From assembly GCA_038237925.1 (NCBI GenBank), contig JBBRYF010000010.1, positions 1-64,000 on the forward strand: a stretch of DNA of 64,000 nucleotides, in the 5' to 3' direction. The stretch is from AC-32 sp038237925. GTDB lineage: Bacteria; Actinomycetota; Thermoleophilia; Gaiellales; Gaiellaceae. Under the pieces are notes generated by a model. That model searched no databases and was not told the origin of the DNA. It worked only from the letters and a program-made list of their open reading frames with translations. Of this stretch, positions 8,520 through 16,326 are shown one piece after another (position 1 is the stretch's first letter; each line of letters begins with the position of its first letter). The position numbers were made by a program, and so were the translations under genes.

Positions 8520-9217
8520 GCTCGCTCGACCAGCGCCTGCACGAGCTCGGGCGCGAGCTCGCCTTCCCGCCGGAGCCGAATCTCGCTCCGACCGTGCTCG
8601 CGCGCATCGACAGGAGACCGTTCCCGTGGCGCCGTGCCGCGCCGGCGTTCGCGCTCGCAGCGATCGCGCTCGGAGCCGCGCTCGCCGTGCCCCAGGCGCG
8701 CAGCGCCCTCGAGCGCTGGTTCCATCTCGGGGGCGCGACGGTCGTCCGCGTGGAGACGCTTCCGCCCGCGGTCGAGCGCTCGCAGGCCGGCGGCCTCGGC
8801 AGGCCGGTCGCGGTCGCCGAGGCGGAACGGCGACTCGGCTTCCCGCTGGAGCTGCCGCCGCTCCACGGAGCGCCACGCGTTTACATGGTGGGCGACTCGC
8901 TGTCCACGGTCGTCCTCCGCGCGCACGGCACGACGGTGCTGCTCTCCGAGTTCGACTCCTACGGAGAGCAGGCGCTGAAGAAGCTCGCCATCCGCGGGAC
9001 CATCGTCGAGCCGGCCGAGGTGCGCGGCGCCCAGGGGCTCTGGATCGAGGGTAGCCCGCACACGCTCAGCTGGATCGACCGCGACACCGGCTACCGGGAG
9101 CGGCCGATCGTGATCCACGGCAACGTCCTGCTCTGGCTGCACGGGGGTCTCACGCTGCGCCTCGAGGGCCGGCTGACGAAAGCGCAGGCGCTCGACATCG
9201 CACGTACGGTTCGGTGA
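8516..9217 (+). CDS. Putative membrane-bound anti-sigma factor
   Basis: A 233-residue protein with a short cytosolic N-terminus (SSLDQRLHELGRELAFPPEPNLAPTVLARI), one membrane segment near residue 45 (AAPAFALAAIALGAALAVPQ), and an extracellular domain with strands such as VLLWLHGGLTLRLEGRLTKAQALDIARTV. It is translationally coupled to the ECF sigma gene, the strongest reason to call it the cognate anti-sigma factor. The zinc-binding HxxxCxxC motif of ZAS-type anti-sigma factors is absent, so it would be a non-ZAS type. The extracellular part has a repeated YGEQALKKLA/GTIVEPAEVRGAQGLW theme but no enzyme signature. Confidence 0.7.
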   Translation: MSSLDQRLHELGRELAFPPEPNLAPTVLARIDRRPFPWRRAAPAFALAAIALGAALAVPQARSALERWFHLGGATVVRVETLPPAVERSQAGGLGRPVAVAEAERRLGFPLELPPLHGAPRVYMVGDSLSTVVLRAHGTTVLLSEFDSYGEQALKKLAIRGTIVEPAEVRGAQGLWIEGSPHTLSWIDRDTGYRERPIVIHGNVLLWLHGGLTLRLEGRLTKAQALDIARTVR

Positions 9218-9243
9218 GATCCCCCTGCCGGGGGAGATCCATC

Positions 9244-9474
9244 GTGGCCGAACCACCGAATACCCAAGTGATGACCACTGCGGACATTCACGTCGTCGAG
9301 GAAACGGAGCAGGAACGGGTCGAGCGCTGGCGGGCTCAGGAGCTCGTGCGCGCCGGCTACGACCCCGGCGATGCGGCGGCTCTCGCGGCCAGGCACGACA
9401 TCGACCTCCACTTCGCCGTCTCGCTGCTCGAGCAGGGCTGTCCGCTCGAGACGGCGCTCGACATTCTGATCTAG
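9244..9474 (+). CDS. Small acidic protein of unknown function
   Basis: A 76-residue protein, GTG start chosen because GGGGAGA lies just upstream; ATG 9271 is an alternative nine residues in. It is mostly helical and acidic: ETEQERVERWRAQELVRAGYDPGDAAALAARHDIDLHFAVSLLEQGCPLETALDIL. The central part resembles a short helical hairpin that could mediate protein contacts. I do not recognise a named family. It stands alone between the sigma/anti-sigma pair and lgt with about 25 nt on each side. Confidence 0.7.
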   Translation: MAEPPNTQVMTTADIHVVEETEQERVERWRAQELVRAGYDPGDAAALAARHDIDLHFAVSLLEQGCPLETALDILI

Positions 9475-9501
9475 GCAGGCGTCCAAGACGCCGGGCAGAA
9501 T

Positions 9502-10392
9502 GTGCCCCGCGTGAGCCTCGCCTTGATCCCCTCGCCGCACACCGGCACGCTCGACATCGGGCCGCTGACGATCCACATGTACGGCCTGATGCTGCTGCTC
9601 GCGATCGCGGCGGCGATCTGGCTGACCGGCGTGCGCTGGGTGAAGCGCGGCGGCGACTGTGACCTCGTCCTGAAGATCGCAGTCTGGGGCGTCGCGGCCG
9701 GAATCGTCGGCGCGCGCGCCTACCACGACATCACGAGCTGGAACGAGGTCTCGAGCCCGAAGTGGAAGGGCATCTTCGCCGTCTGGGAAGGCGGTCTCGG
9801 AGTCTGGGGCGGGATCCTGCTCGGCTGTCTCGTCGGCGCGGTCGTGGTGCGGAGGGAAGGCGTCCGCGTGCGCGACATGATGGACGTCGTCGCGCCCGGG
9901 CTCCTGCTCGCGCAAGGGATCGGTCGGTGGGGCAACTGGTGGAACCAGGAGCTGTACGGCAAGCCGACCGGCTTGCCCTGGGGCCTGAAGATCGATCCTG
10001 AGCACCGAGTCGCCGGCTACGAGAACAACGCGACCTTCCATCCGACATTCCTTTACGAGTTTGTCTACGACCTCGTCGGGGTCGGCCTGCTCCTGCTGCT
10101 CGACAGGCGCTTCCGCTTCCGGCCGCCGGCGCTCTTCGCGCTCTACGTTTCGTACTACACGGCCGGCCGCTTCTGCGAGGAGCTGCTGCGGATCGATCCG
10201 GCGCACCACTTCGCCGGCCTGCGCCTGAACGCGTGGGTCTCGGTCGTCGTCTTCGCGCTCTCGACCGCGTTCTTCGTCTGGTGGCAGTTCCTGCGCGGCG
10301 GCGAGATCGGGCCGCGGCGCACCGCGCGCCGCCGCGAGCCCGAGGGCCCGGCGATGGCGATTCCGCGCGGGCGCGTCCGGCCCTCCCGCTAG
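9502..10392 (+). CDS. lgt: Prolipoprotein diacylglyceryl transferase
   Basis: A 296-residue polytopic membrane enzyme that transfers diacylglycerol from phosphatidylglycerol to the lipobox Cys of preprolipoproteins. Family signatures are present in order: MYGLMLLLAIAAAIWL, GARAYHDITSW, EGGLGVWGGILLG, the Lgt signature GRWGNWWNQELYG and HPTFLYEFVYDLVG, then RFCEELLRIDPAH. About seven membrane segments are visible and the tail is basic. GTG 9502 or 9511 can start it. Its products probably include the lipoproteins at 594 and 20598. The stop TAG at the end is part of a TAGGTT box that looks like the scpA -10 element. Confidence 0.96.
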   Translation: MPRVSLALIPSPHTGTLDIGPLTIHMYGLMLLLAIAAAIWLTGVRWVKRGGDCDLVLKIAVWGVAAGIVGARAYHDITSWNEVSSPKWKGIFAVWEGGLGVWGGILLGCLVGAVVVRREGVRVRDMMDVVAPGLLLAQGIGRWGNWWNQELYGKPTGLPWGLKIDPEHRVAGYENNATFHPTFLYEFVYDLVGVGLLLLLDRRFRFRPPALFALYVSYYTAGRFCEELLRIDPAHHFAGLRLNAWVSVVVFALSTAFFVWWQFLRGGEIGPRRTARRREPEGPAMAIPRGRVRPSR

Positions 10393-10395
10393 GTT
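10390..10395 (+). promoter_or_regulatory. -10 element TAGGTT of scpA
   Basis: TAGGTT begins at the lgt stop codon and ends 6 nt before the GTG of scpA, the leaderless spacing found elsewhere in the window. scpA may thus be transcribed independently of lgt. Confidence 0.4.
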
Positions 10396-10401
10396 CCGGC
10401 C

Positions 10402-11163
10402 GTGGTCGTGCGCGAGCTCGAGCTGGATCTCGACGCCTTCGAAGGCCCGTTCGACCTGCTCCTGACGCTCGTGCTGAAGGAGGAGCTCGACCTCGCCGAG
10501 GTCGATGTCGCCGGGATCGTCGCCACGTTCGTCGAGCGGCTCGCCGAGCGCGGCGAGCTCGACCTCGAGGCCTGCGGGGAGTTCCTGGTGCTCGTTGCGG
10601 CACTGCTGGAGCTGAAGGCGCGCGGCCTCTTCCCGGACGAGGAGGCCGAGCTGTCGGAGCTCGAGCCGGAGGAAGCGGCCGAGGAGCTCGCGCGGCGGCT
10701 CGCCGAATACCGGCGCGCGAAGGAGGCCGCAGCCTGGCTGGCCGAGCGGCTCGAGGCGGAGGGCTCGCGGTTCTTCCGACTCGGCCCCGCGCCTCTCGCG
10801 CCACGCGTCGAACGGCGGCTCGCGCCGCAGGAGCCGGAGTCGCTCGCGGTCGCGCTGCGCGCGCTGGCGGCCGAGCCGCCGTCGGTCTCGCTCGCGCACC
10901 TCGAGCTGCGCTTCCCGCCCGTGTCGCAGTTCCTCGAGCGCTTTCGCGCGGTTTTGAGGCGGCGCAGGGTCTTCGACCTGGACGCGGAAGTTGACGGCAT
11001 GTCGAGAATCGAGCAGGCGGTCGCCTTCCTCGCGCTGCTGGAGCTGCGGCGCGGGGATGAGGTGGCGCTGGAGCAGGCCGCTCCCTTCGCCCCGATCCGG
11101 GTCAGCCGAGCGGCCGTATCGAACGAGGAGGGGAGACAGGAATGGATCGCCCGCTCCGCCTGA
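10402..11163 (+). CDS. scpA: Segregation and condensation protein A (kleisin)
   Basis: A 253-residue kleisin that bridges the SMC heads and binds ScpB, helping chromosome segregation. The N-terminal SMC-neck-binding helix region is clear: LELDLDAFEGPFDLLLTLVLKEELDLAEVDVAGIVATFVERL, then LVLVAALLELKARGLFPDEEAE. The C-terminal winged-helix part includes IEQAVAFLALLELRRGDEVALEQAAPFAPIRV. It overlaps scpB by 22 nt. The partner smc gene is about 40 kb away in this same window at 51066. Confidence 0.95.
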   Translation: MVVRELELDLDAFEGPFDLLLTLVLKEELDLAEVDVAGIVATFVERLAERGELDLEACGEFLVLVAALLELKARGLFPDEEAELSELEPEEAAEELARRLAEYRRAKEAAAWLAERLEAEGSRFFRLGPAPLAPRVERRLAPQEPESLAVALRALAAEPPSVSLAHLELRFPPVSQFLERFRAVLRRRRVFDLDAEVDGMSRIEQAVAFLALLELRRGDEVALEQAAPFAPIRVSRAAVSNEEGRQEWIARSA

Positions 11164-11744
11164 TCACCGCGAGCCCGGTCGACCGGCTCGCGCGCACGAT
11201 CGAGGCTTTGCTGGTCGTGGCCTCGCAGCCGCTGTCGGTCGAGGAGGTCGCCGAGGCGACGAACGACGACGCCGAGCGCGTCGAGACCGCGCTCCGCCTC
11301 CTGAGCGAGCGCTTTGCCGAGGGCCGCAGCGGAATCGTGCTCGAGCACGTGGCCGGCGGGTGGGCCTACCGTGCCTCGCGTGAGGCCGCCGAGGCGTGCG
11401 GCCGGATGTTCGAGCGGCCGGTCGAGCGCGGGCTGTCCGCGCCGGCGCTCGAGACCCTTGCGATCGTCGCCTATCTCGGGCCCGTGAGCCGTCCGGAGAT
11501 CGCGCGGATCCGCGGGGTCGCGGCGGACTCCGTCGTGGCGGGCCTCGTCGAGCGCGGGCTGATCGCCGAGGCCGGGCGCGAGGACGGCGTCGGCGGAGCG
11601 ATCCGCTACCGGTCGACGCCGCTCTTCGAACGCGTCTTCGGCCTCGACTCGCTGTCGGCCCTGCCGCGCCTCGACGACCTCGGCGAGAGCACGAACGAGA
11701 TCCGCGAGCGGCTCGAGTCGGTCGCCCAGCGCCGTCCCGCCTAG
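11142..11744 (+). CDS. scpB: Segregation and condensation protein B
   Basis: A 200-residue protein with two winged-helix domains, the ScpB layout: RTIEALLVVASQPLSVEEVAEATNDD at the start, then the signature ALETLAIVAYLGPVSRPEIARIRGVAADSVVAGLVERGLIAEAGRED. It dimerises and grips the ScpA middle region in the SMC-ScpAB condensin complex. The start inside scpA (22-nt overlap) indicates coupled synthesis. It ends at 11744 immediately before a 166-bp palindrome. Confidence 0.95.
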   Translation: MDRPLRLITASPVDRLARTIEALLVVASQPLSVEEVAEATNDDAERVETALRLLSERFAEGRSGIVLEHVAGGWAYRASREAAEACGRMFERPVERGLSAPALETLAIVAYLGPVSRPEIARIRGVAADSVVAGLVERGLIAEAGREDGVGGAIRYRSTPLFERVFGLDSLSALPRLDDLGESTNEIRERLESVAQRRPA

Positions 11745-11910
11745 TAGGAGGGTTTGGCGAAATACCGCTGAGCCGCCGGAACGCGCTGCTCGCCCCGATG
11801 CTGCGTCCTCGGTCGCGCCCGTACCTTCCAGGTACGAGCGCTCCCTGCGTCCTTGCCTCGGAACGACCAGCGCGCCCCGGCGACGAGCGCTATTCCGCCA
11901 AACCCTCCTA
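11745..11910. repeat. Long imperfect palindrome A between scpB and rluB
   Basis: The outer arms 11745-11764 and 11891-11910 are 20-nt inverted repeats with one mismatch, starting right after the scpB stop. Symmetry continues inward for the whole element, with a perfect centre CGTACCT-TCC-AGGTACG (11820-11836) exactly at the midpoint. As RNA it would be one long hairpin. It may act as a terminator/processing structure or be a palindromic (MITE-like) insertion. Similar-architecture elements lie at 28404, 58786 and 63648. Confidence 0.75.
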
Positions 11911-11926
11911 GCTAGAGCGCGCTCCG

Positions 11927-11932
11927 GATAAT
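11927..11932 (+). promoter_or_regulatory. -10-like GATAAT of rluB
   Basis: GATAAT ends 6 nt before the GTG start of the pseudouridine synthase gene; downstream of palindrome A this would provide a fresh, leaderless start of transcription. Confidence 0.35.
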
Positions 11933-11938
11933 GGCGCC

Positions 11939-12676
11939 GTGCGCCTGAACGCCTTCCTCGCCCGCGCGGGGGTCGCTTCCCGCCGCGGCTCCGACGAGCT
12001 GATCAAGGCCGGCCGGGTCACGGTCAACGGCGACCCCGGGCAGCTGAACACCTTCGTCCAATCGCGCGACCACGTCGAGGTCGACGGCCGCGCGGTCGAG
12101 CTTCAGCGGCTCGTCTACGTTCTCCTGCACAAGCCGGCCGGCGCGGTTACGACCGCAAAGGATCCGCAGGGACGGCGCACCGTCGTCGAGCTAGTCGACC
12201 ATCCGGCACGCGTCGTGCCTGTCGGGCGGCTCGACTACGGCACGACCGGAGCGCTCCTGCTCACAAACGACGGCGAGCTCGCGCACCGACTCGCGCATCC
12301 CAAGTACGAGGTCGAGAAGGTCTACGAGGCCGAGGTCGAGGGCGAGCCGCACGACGCCGCGCTCGAGCGGCTGCGCGGCGGGATCGAGCTCGACGACGGG
12401 CCGACCGCGCCTGCGCAAGTCAACCGGCTAGGGCCGGGCAAGGTCGAGGTCGCGATCCACGAGGGCCGCAAGCACCAGGTGAAGCGGATGCTCGCGGCGG
12501 TCGGCAATCCCGTGAAACGCCTGCACCGCAGCCGCTACGCGGGGTTGACGCTCGAAGGGCTCGAGCCCGGCGCATGGCGTGAGCTCGAGCCCTTCGAGGT
12601 GGATCAGCTCAGGACTACGAGCCCAGCGCGGCCGCTTGCTCGAGCAGGTCGTCCGCGGCCCGGGTCCACGCCCTGA
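11939..12676 (+). CDS. rluB: rRNA pseudouridine synthase, RsuA/RluB family
   Basis: A 245-residue enzyme isomerising uridine in rRNA. An N-terminal S4 RNA-binding domain (RLNAFLARAGVASRRGSDELIKAGRVTVNG) is followed by the catalytic domain with the family motif GRLDYGTTGALLLTNDGELAHRL, whose Asp is the nucleophile, and HEGRKHQVKRMLAAVG near the end. The context scpA-scpB-rluB is a common bacterial arrangement and favours RluB over RsuA. The last 20 residues (TTSPARPLARAGRPRPGSTP) look non-conserved; the domain ends at about FEVDQLR. Confidence 0.93.
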   Translation: MRLNAFLARAGVASRRGSDELIKAGRVTVNGDPGQLNTFVQSRDHVEVDGRAVELQRLVYVLLHKPAGAVTTAKDPQGRRTVVELVDHPARVVPVGRLDYGTTGALLLTNDGELAHRLAHPKYEVEKVYEAEVEGEPHDAALERLRGGIELDDGPTAPAQVNRLGPGKVEVAIHEGRKHQVKRMLAAVGNPVKRLHRSRYAGLTLEGLEPGAWRELEPFEVDQLRTTSPARPLARAGRPRPGSTP

Positions 12677-12828
12677 TGTCGTGTCACTCAGCCCCACGCC
12701 GTCGACCGCCGCGGAAAGTGCGACTACTGCAGCCGTCCGGCGTCTTCGGCGCGAAGCTGCCGCCGCAGACGAACCCCACGATCGGCGACTGCCTGAGCGC
12801 CAAGCGGGTCGATTGGGCCTGGTATTCC
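12677..12828. other. Intergenic stretch, possibly a degraded small gene
   Basis: No intact gene is visible. Pieces read in different frames look protein-like: HAVDRRGKCDYCSRP in one frame (a CxxC pair) and VFGAKLPPQTNPTIGDCLSAKRVDWAWY in another. They could be one small zinc-ribbon protein broken by indels, but this is weak. Confidence 0.2.
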
Positions 12829-12858
12829 GCTGCGGCCCCGCCTCGGAGGGGCCGCAGC
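12829..12858. terminator. Strong hairpin between rluB and trpS
   Basis: GCTGCGGCCCC / GGGGCCGCAGC forms a perfect 11-bp stem with an 8-nt loop. It lies between two convergent genes and 5 nt from the trpS stop, so it probably terminates both directions. A T-tract is lacking, as often in GC-rich genomes. Confidence 0.7.
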
Positions 12859-12862
12859 CGTT

Positions 12863-13846
12863 CTACGGCCGGACGAAGCCCATGCGCTCGTACATCCGTT
12901 CGAGCGTAGGTGCCGAGGCCTCGCGAGCCTTGTCGGCACCGCGCGCGAGCAGCGAGCGCAGCTGCGGCTCATCGGCGCGCAGCTCGCCGTAGCGCTGCTG
13001 GATCGGCTTGAGCAGCGAGACGACCGCCTCGGCCACGTCCTGCTTGAACTGTCCGTAGCCCTGGCCGTCGTAGCGCGACTCGATCTCGGCGATCGGGTCG
13101 CCGGTCGCGACCGCCATGATCTCGATCAGGTTGGAGATCCCGGCCTTCTCGGCCGGGTGGTGCCGCACCTCGCTGCCGGAGTCGGTGACCGCAGTCTTGA
13201 ACTTCTTGCGGACGACGTCGGACGTATCGATCAGGCGGACGACGCCCTGCGGCGCCCCGCGCGTGGTGGACATCAGACGCTCGGGCTCCTGCAGGTTCTT
13301 GATCCGGCCGCCGTCCTCGGGAACCGCGACCTCGGGAACGACGAACGTCTCGCCGAAACGCTGGTTGAACCGGATGGCGACGTCGCGCGCCAGCTCGACG
13401 TGCTGGCGCTGGTCGTCTCCGACCGGGACGAGGTCGGTCTGGTAGAGCAGGATGTCGCCGGCCATCAGCACCGGGTAGGTGAAGAGTCCGGCCGAGACGA
13501 AGTCCTGCTCGGCGGCGCGGTCTTTGAACTGGGTCATGCGCCGGAGCTCGCCGAAGCTCGTGACCGCGCCGAGCAGCCACGCCGCCTCTGGATGGGCGGT
13601 CACGTGGCTCTGGACGAAAACCGTGGAGCGGTCGGGGTCGAGCCCGGTTGCGAACAGCATCGCCGCGAGGTCGAGGGTCGCGTCGTGCAGCTGCTGCGGC
13701 TCGAACGGGGTCGTGATCGAGTGCAGGTCGACGATGCAGAAGAACGCCTCGCCGCGCTCCTGCGTGGCGGCGTACTGGCGGAAGCCGCCGCTGTAGTTGC
13801 CGAGCGTCTTGTCGCCAGAGGCTCTGATCCCGCTGAAGATGCGCAT
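12863..13846 (-). CDS. trpS: Tryptophanyl-tRNA synthetase
   Basis: A 327-residue class I aminoacyl-tRNA synthetase. The start MRIFSGIRASGDKTLGNYSGGFRQY carries the Trp-binding SGI(Q/R)xSG motif and the HIGH-equivalent TLGN; VGDDQRQHVELARDVAIRFN is also diagnostic. The second class I signature, usually KMSKS, reads ERLMSTTRG here, lacking both lysines, a variant worth noting. ATG 13846 is supported by GATACT 7 nt upstream. A longer reading frame to 13942 has non-homologous residues. It faces rluB convergently with a hairpin between. Confidence 0.94.
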   Translation of the reverse strand: MRIFSGIRASGDKTLGNYSGGFRQYAATQERGEAFFCIVDLHSITTPFEPQQLHDATLDLAAMLFATGLDPDRSTVFVQSHVTAHPEAAWLLGAVTSFGELRRMTQFKDRAAEQDFVSAGLFTYPVLMAGDILLYQTDLVPVGDDQRQHVELARDVAIRFNQRFGETFVVPEVAVPEDGGRIKNLQEPERLMSTTRGAPQGVVRLIDTSDVVRKKFKTAVTDSGSEVRHHPAEKAGISNLIEIMAVATGDPIAEIESRYDGQGYGQFKQDVAEAVVSLLKPIQQRYGELRADEPQLRSLLARGADKAREASAPTLERMYERMGFVRP

Positions 13847-13853
13847 CGGCCGC

Positions 13854-13859
13854 AGTATC
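13854..13859 (-). promoter_or_regulatory. -10 element GATACT of trpS
   Basis: On the minus strand GATACT ends 7 nt before the trpS ATG, consistent with a leaderless transcript. Confidence 0.4.
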
Positions 13860-13928
13860 GCAACTACCTTTAAAGACGATCCCTCGTGGAAGGGCGTGAG
13901 TTCAGCGATGCAAGAAACGTTGGCAGAC

Positions 13929-13986
13929 GGCCACACCGGCAAAGCCGGTGCGGCCTCGATGGTCGGCGCCGCCGAGTCGGCGCCTT
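13929..13986. repeat. Double-hairpin repeat, copy 1
   Basis: A 12-bp-stem hairpin (GGCCACACCGGC-AAA-GCCGGTGCGGCC, one mismatch, 13929-13955) is followed by a direct repeat of GTCGGCGCC (13962-13970 and 13976-13984) that can also pair through its GGCGCC cores. A near-identical copy in the same orientation lies at 37508-37566. Here it sits in the divergent gap between trpS and aroF; the other copy follows ribH. Confidence 0.8.
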
Positions 13987-13995
13987 AGGAGCTCA

Positions 13996-15036
13996 GTGGC
14001 GACGAACGGATCCCCCGAGCTCCTGATCGTGATGGCCACCGGCGCGACGCCGGACCAGACCGAGCACGTGCTCGCGCGCTTGCAGGAAGCGGGCGTCGAC
14101 GCGCGGGTGACGCACGGGCGCGAGACGACCGTGATCGGCGCGATCGGGGAGCGCGAGCTGCTCGCGACGCTGCCGCTCGAGGGCTACCCCGGTGTCGAGC
14201 AGGTGCTGCCGATTTTGAAGCCGTACAAGCTCGTCTCGCGCGAGGTCTCGCCCGACCCGACGGTGATCGAGGTCGACGGCCGCAAGATCGGCGACGAGTT
14301 TTTCGGTCTGATCGCGGGGCCGTGCACGGTCGAGTACCGCGAGCAGACGCTCGAGACGGCGCGCGTGGTGGCCGAGGCGGGTGCGACCTGGCTGCGCGGC
14401 GGTGCGTTCAAGCCCCGCACCTCGCCCTACACCTTTCAAGGGCTGGGCGAGGACGCGCTGACGATCTTGCGCGAGGCCCGCGAGTTGACGGGCCTCCCGG
14501 TGGTGACGGAGCTGATGGACCCGCGCCACGTCGAAGCGGTGCTCGATGCCGCCGACGTGATCCAGATCGGCGCGCGGAACATGCAGAACTTCATGCTCCT
14601 CGCCGAGGTCGGCCGCGCGGACAAGCCGGTGCTGTTGAAGCGTGGCCCGTCGGCCTCGGTCGAGGAACTGCTGATGGCGGCGGAGTACGTTGCGCGCGAG
14701 GGAAACGAGCGGATCGTGCTCTGCGAGCGCGGGATCAAGACGTTCGAGCGGACGACGCGCTACACGCTCGATCTCGGCTCGGTGGCGGTGTTGAAGCACG
14801 AGACGCACCTGCCGGTGATCGTCGATCCGTCCCACGCCGCCGGCCGCCGCGACCTGGTGCTGCCGCTGGCCCGCGCGGCAGTGGCGGTGGGCGCGGACGG
14901 GATCATCGTCGAGTCGCATCCCGCGCCCGAGGAGGCGCTCTGCGACGGGCCGCAGCAGATCCCGACCTCGGAGTTCGGCGAGTTCGCGCGCGAGGTGGGC
15001 AAGATCGTCGAGCTGCTCGGCAAGCAAATCGGCTGA
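13996..15036 (+). CDS. aroF: DAHP synthase with N-terminal regulatory domain
   Basis: A 346-residue enzyme condensing phosphoenolpyruvate and erythrose-4-phosphate in the first shikimate step. Residues 1-80 form an ACT-like ferredoxin fold (ELLIVMATGATPDQTEHVLARLQEAGVDARV), as in Thermotoga-type feedback-regulated enzymes. The barrel shows GPCTVEYREQTLETA, RGGAFKPRTSPYTFQGLG, LMDPRHVEAV, IQIGARNMQNF, LLKRGPSAS and IVDPSHAAGRRDLV, the last with metal and PEP ligands. GTG start with AGGAG 5-9 nt upstream. It heads the block aroF-tyrA-aroA, so tyrosine-pathway genes are grouped. Confidence 0.95.
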   Translation: MATNGSPELLIVMATGATPDQTEHVLARLQEAGVDARVTHGRETTVIGAIGERELLATLPLEGYPGVEQVLPILKPYKLVSREVSPDPTVIEVDGRKIGDEFFGLIAGPCTVEYREQTLETARVVAEAGATWLRGGAFKPRTSPYTFQGLGEDALTILREARELTGLPVVTELMDPRHVEAVLDAADVIQIGARNMQNFMLLAEVGRADKPVLLKRGPSASVEELLMAAEYVAREGNERIVLCERGIKTFERTTRYTLDLGSVAVLKHETHLPVIVDPSHAAGRRDLVLPLARAAVAVGADGIIVESHPAPEEALCDGPQQIPTSEFGEFAREVGKIVELLGKQIG

Positions 15037-15091
15037 GGCTCCGCTGCCTCTGGCCCCACGCGCCCGGTCGGCCGGTCGTCCGGGACACATC

Positions 15092-15129
15092 GCCACACCT
15101 CCGTCACACCCCCGTGACAGACACGTCAC
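15092..15129. promoter_or_regulatory. Array of four 11-bp-phased GTCACA/GTGACA half-sites upstream of tyrA
   Basis: GCCACA (15092), GTCACA (15103), GTGACA (15114) and GTCAC (15125) start exactly 11 bp apart. Adjacent pairs form GTCAC-N6-GTGAC and GTGAC-N6-GTCAC inverted repeats. A TAGTCT box lies 11 nt beyond (15141). The same design occurs at 2858. Probably an operator for a dimeric or tandem-binding regulator. Confidence 0.55.
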
Positions 15130-15221
15130 GCCTCCGCGTCTAGTCTGGGCTCATCCCCGGGTGGGTGGGGGTTAGGGATGGGACTTGCCTGTGGACGCCT
15201 GCCCGCGCGCGCCGCCGCGGT

Positions 15222-15227
15222 TAGCCT
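15222..15227 (+). promoter_or_regulatory. -10 element TAGCCT of tyrA
   Basis: TAGCCT ends 6 nt before the GTG of tyrA, the recurrent leaderless spacing. A second TANNNT (TAGTCT, 15141) just after the phased array could be an alternative promoter. Confidence 0.4.
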
Positions 15228-15233
15228 GGGCCG

Positions 15234-16326
15234 GTGGAGGTCAAGCGGCTCGGGATCATCGGCACCGGCCTGATCGGCGCCTCGGTCGGGCTCGCCGCCA
15301 AGCGGGCAGGCGTGGCGCGCGTCGACGGCTACGACTTCTCCGAGACCGTGGCCGAGGCGGCCCGCGAGCGCGGCGCGATCGACGCCGTCCAGCTCTACGC
15401 AGAGGAGGTTCTCGCCGACTGCGAACTCGTCGTTGGCCGTGCCAGTCATCGCGTTGCGATCCGTGCTGTCCGACGCGTTCGACGTGACGGACGAGGTCAC
15501 GGTCACCGACGTCGGCTCGACGAAGTCGAATCTCGGCGACGCGCTCAGCGAACCGAACTTCGTCGGCGGCCATCCCGTCACGGGCTCCGAGGCGCACGGC
15601 CCCGAGCACGCAACGGCCGATCTGTTCGACGACGCGACCTGGTTCCTGACGCCCACGGCGCACACCGACCCCGAGCGCTACCGCCGCGTCCACAGCTTCG
15701 TCACGTCCGTCGGCGCGAATCCTGTCGCCATCGACCCCGAGGCGCATGACCGGCTGGTCGCGCTGACCAGCCACCTCCCGCACGCGCTCGCGAACCTGCT
15801 CGTCAACCAGGCCGGCGCCACGCGCGTCGAAGGGCACGAGCCGCTGGATGCCGCGGGTGGCTCGCTGCGCGACATGACCCGGGTGGCGGGCGCCAACCCG
15901 CGCATCTGGGTCGACATCTTCCTCGAGAACACTCCCGCGCTGCGCGCTGCGCTTACGGAGCACCGCCGCCGCGTCGAACAACTGGAAGCGGCACTCGACG
16001 CACGTGACGCCGGGTTCATCGCGCGCTGGATCGGCGAGGCTGCAGGCAACCGCCGCCGGATGCTCGCCGATGCCTTCCCGGACCCCGGCGACCTGCACCA
16101 GCTCCGCGTCCATGTCCCCGACCGGCCGGGCGTTCTCGCCGGGATCACGCAAGCCCTCGGCGCGCAGCGGATCAACATCGAGGACTTCGAGCTCCACCAC
16201 GTCTCGCCCGAGCGCGGCGGCACGCTGACGCTCCTCGTCACGGGCGCGGGCGAGGCTGAGCGGGCCGCAGCGCTGCTCGAGTCGCAGGGCTACGGCGTCG
16301 TCGTCTCCCCGGTGCTCGCGCAGTGA
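15234..16326 (+). pseudogene. tyrA: Prephenate dehydrogenase, frameshifted
   Basis: NAD-dependent oxidative decarboxylation of prephenate to hydroxyphenylpyruvate for tyrosine. The N-part (VKRLGIIGTGLIGASVGLAAKRAG, a Rossmann GxGxxG) is in one frame to about 15430 and ends LADCELVV; the rest resumes one base on with LAVPVIALRSVLSDAF, then TDVGSTKSNL, GGHPVTGSEAHGPEHA and an ACT domain (LHQLRVHVPDRPGVLAGITQALGAQRINIEDFEL). Both halves are well preserved and meet without loss, so a single-base indel near 15428-15433 is the only damage. A sequencing error is at least as likely as real decay, because tyrA heads the aroA-cmk-der run. The stop overlaps aroA by 4 nt. Confidence 0.88.

Noticed and set aside
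11745..11910. Insertion sequence at palindrome A
   Set aside because: No transposase frame and no clear target-site duplication; kept as a palindromic repeat instead.
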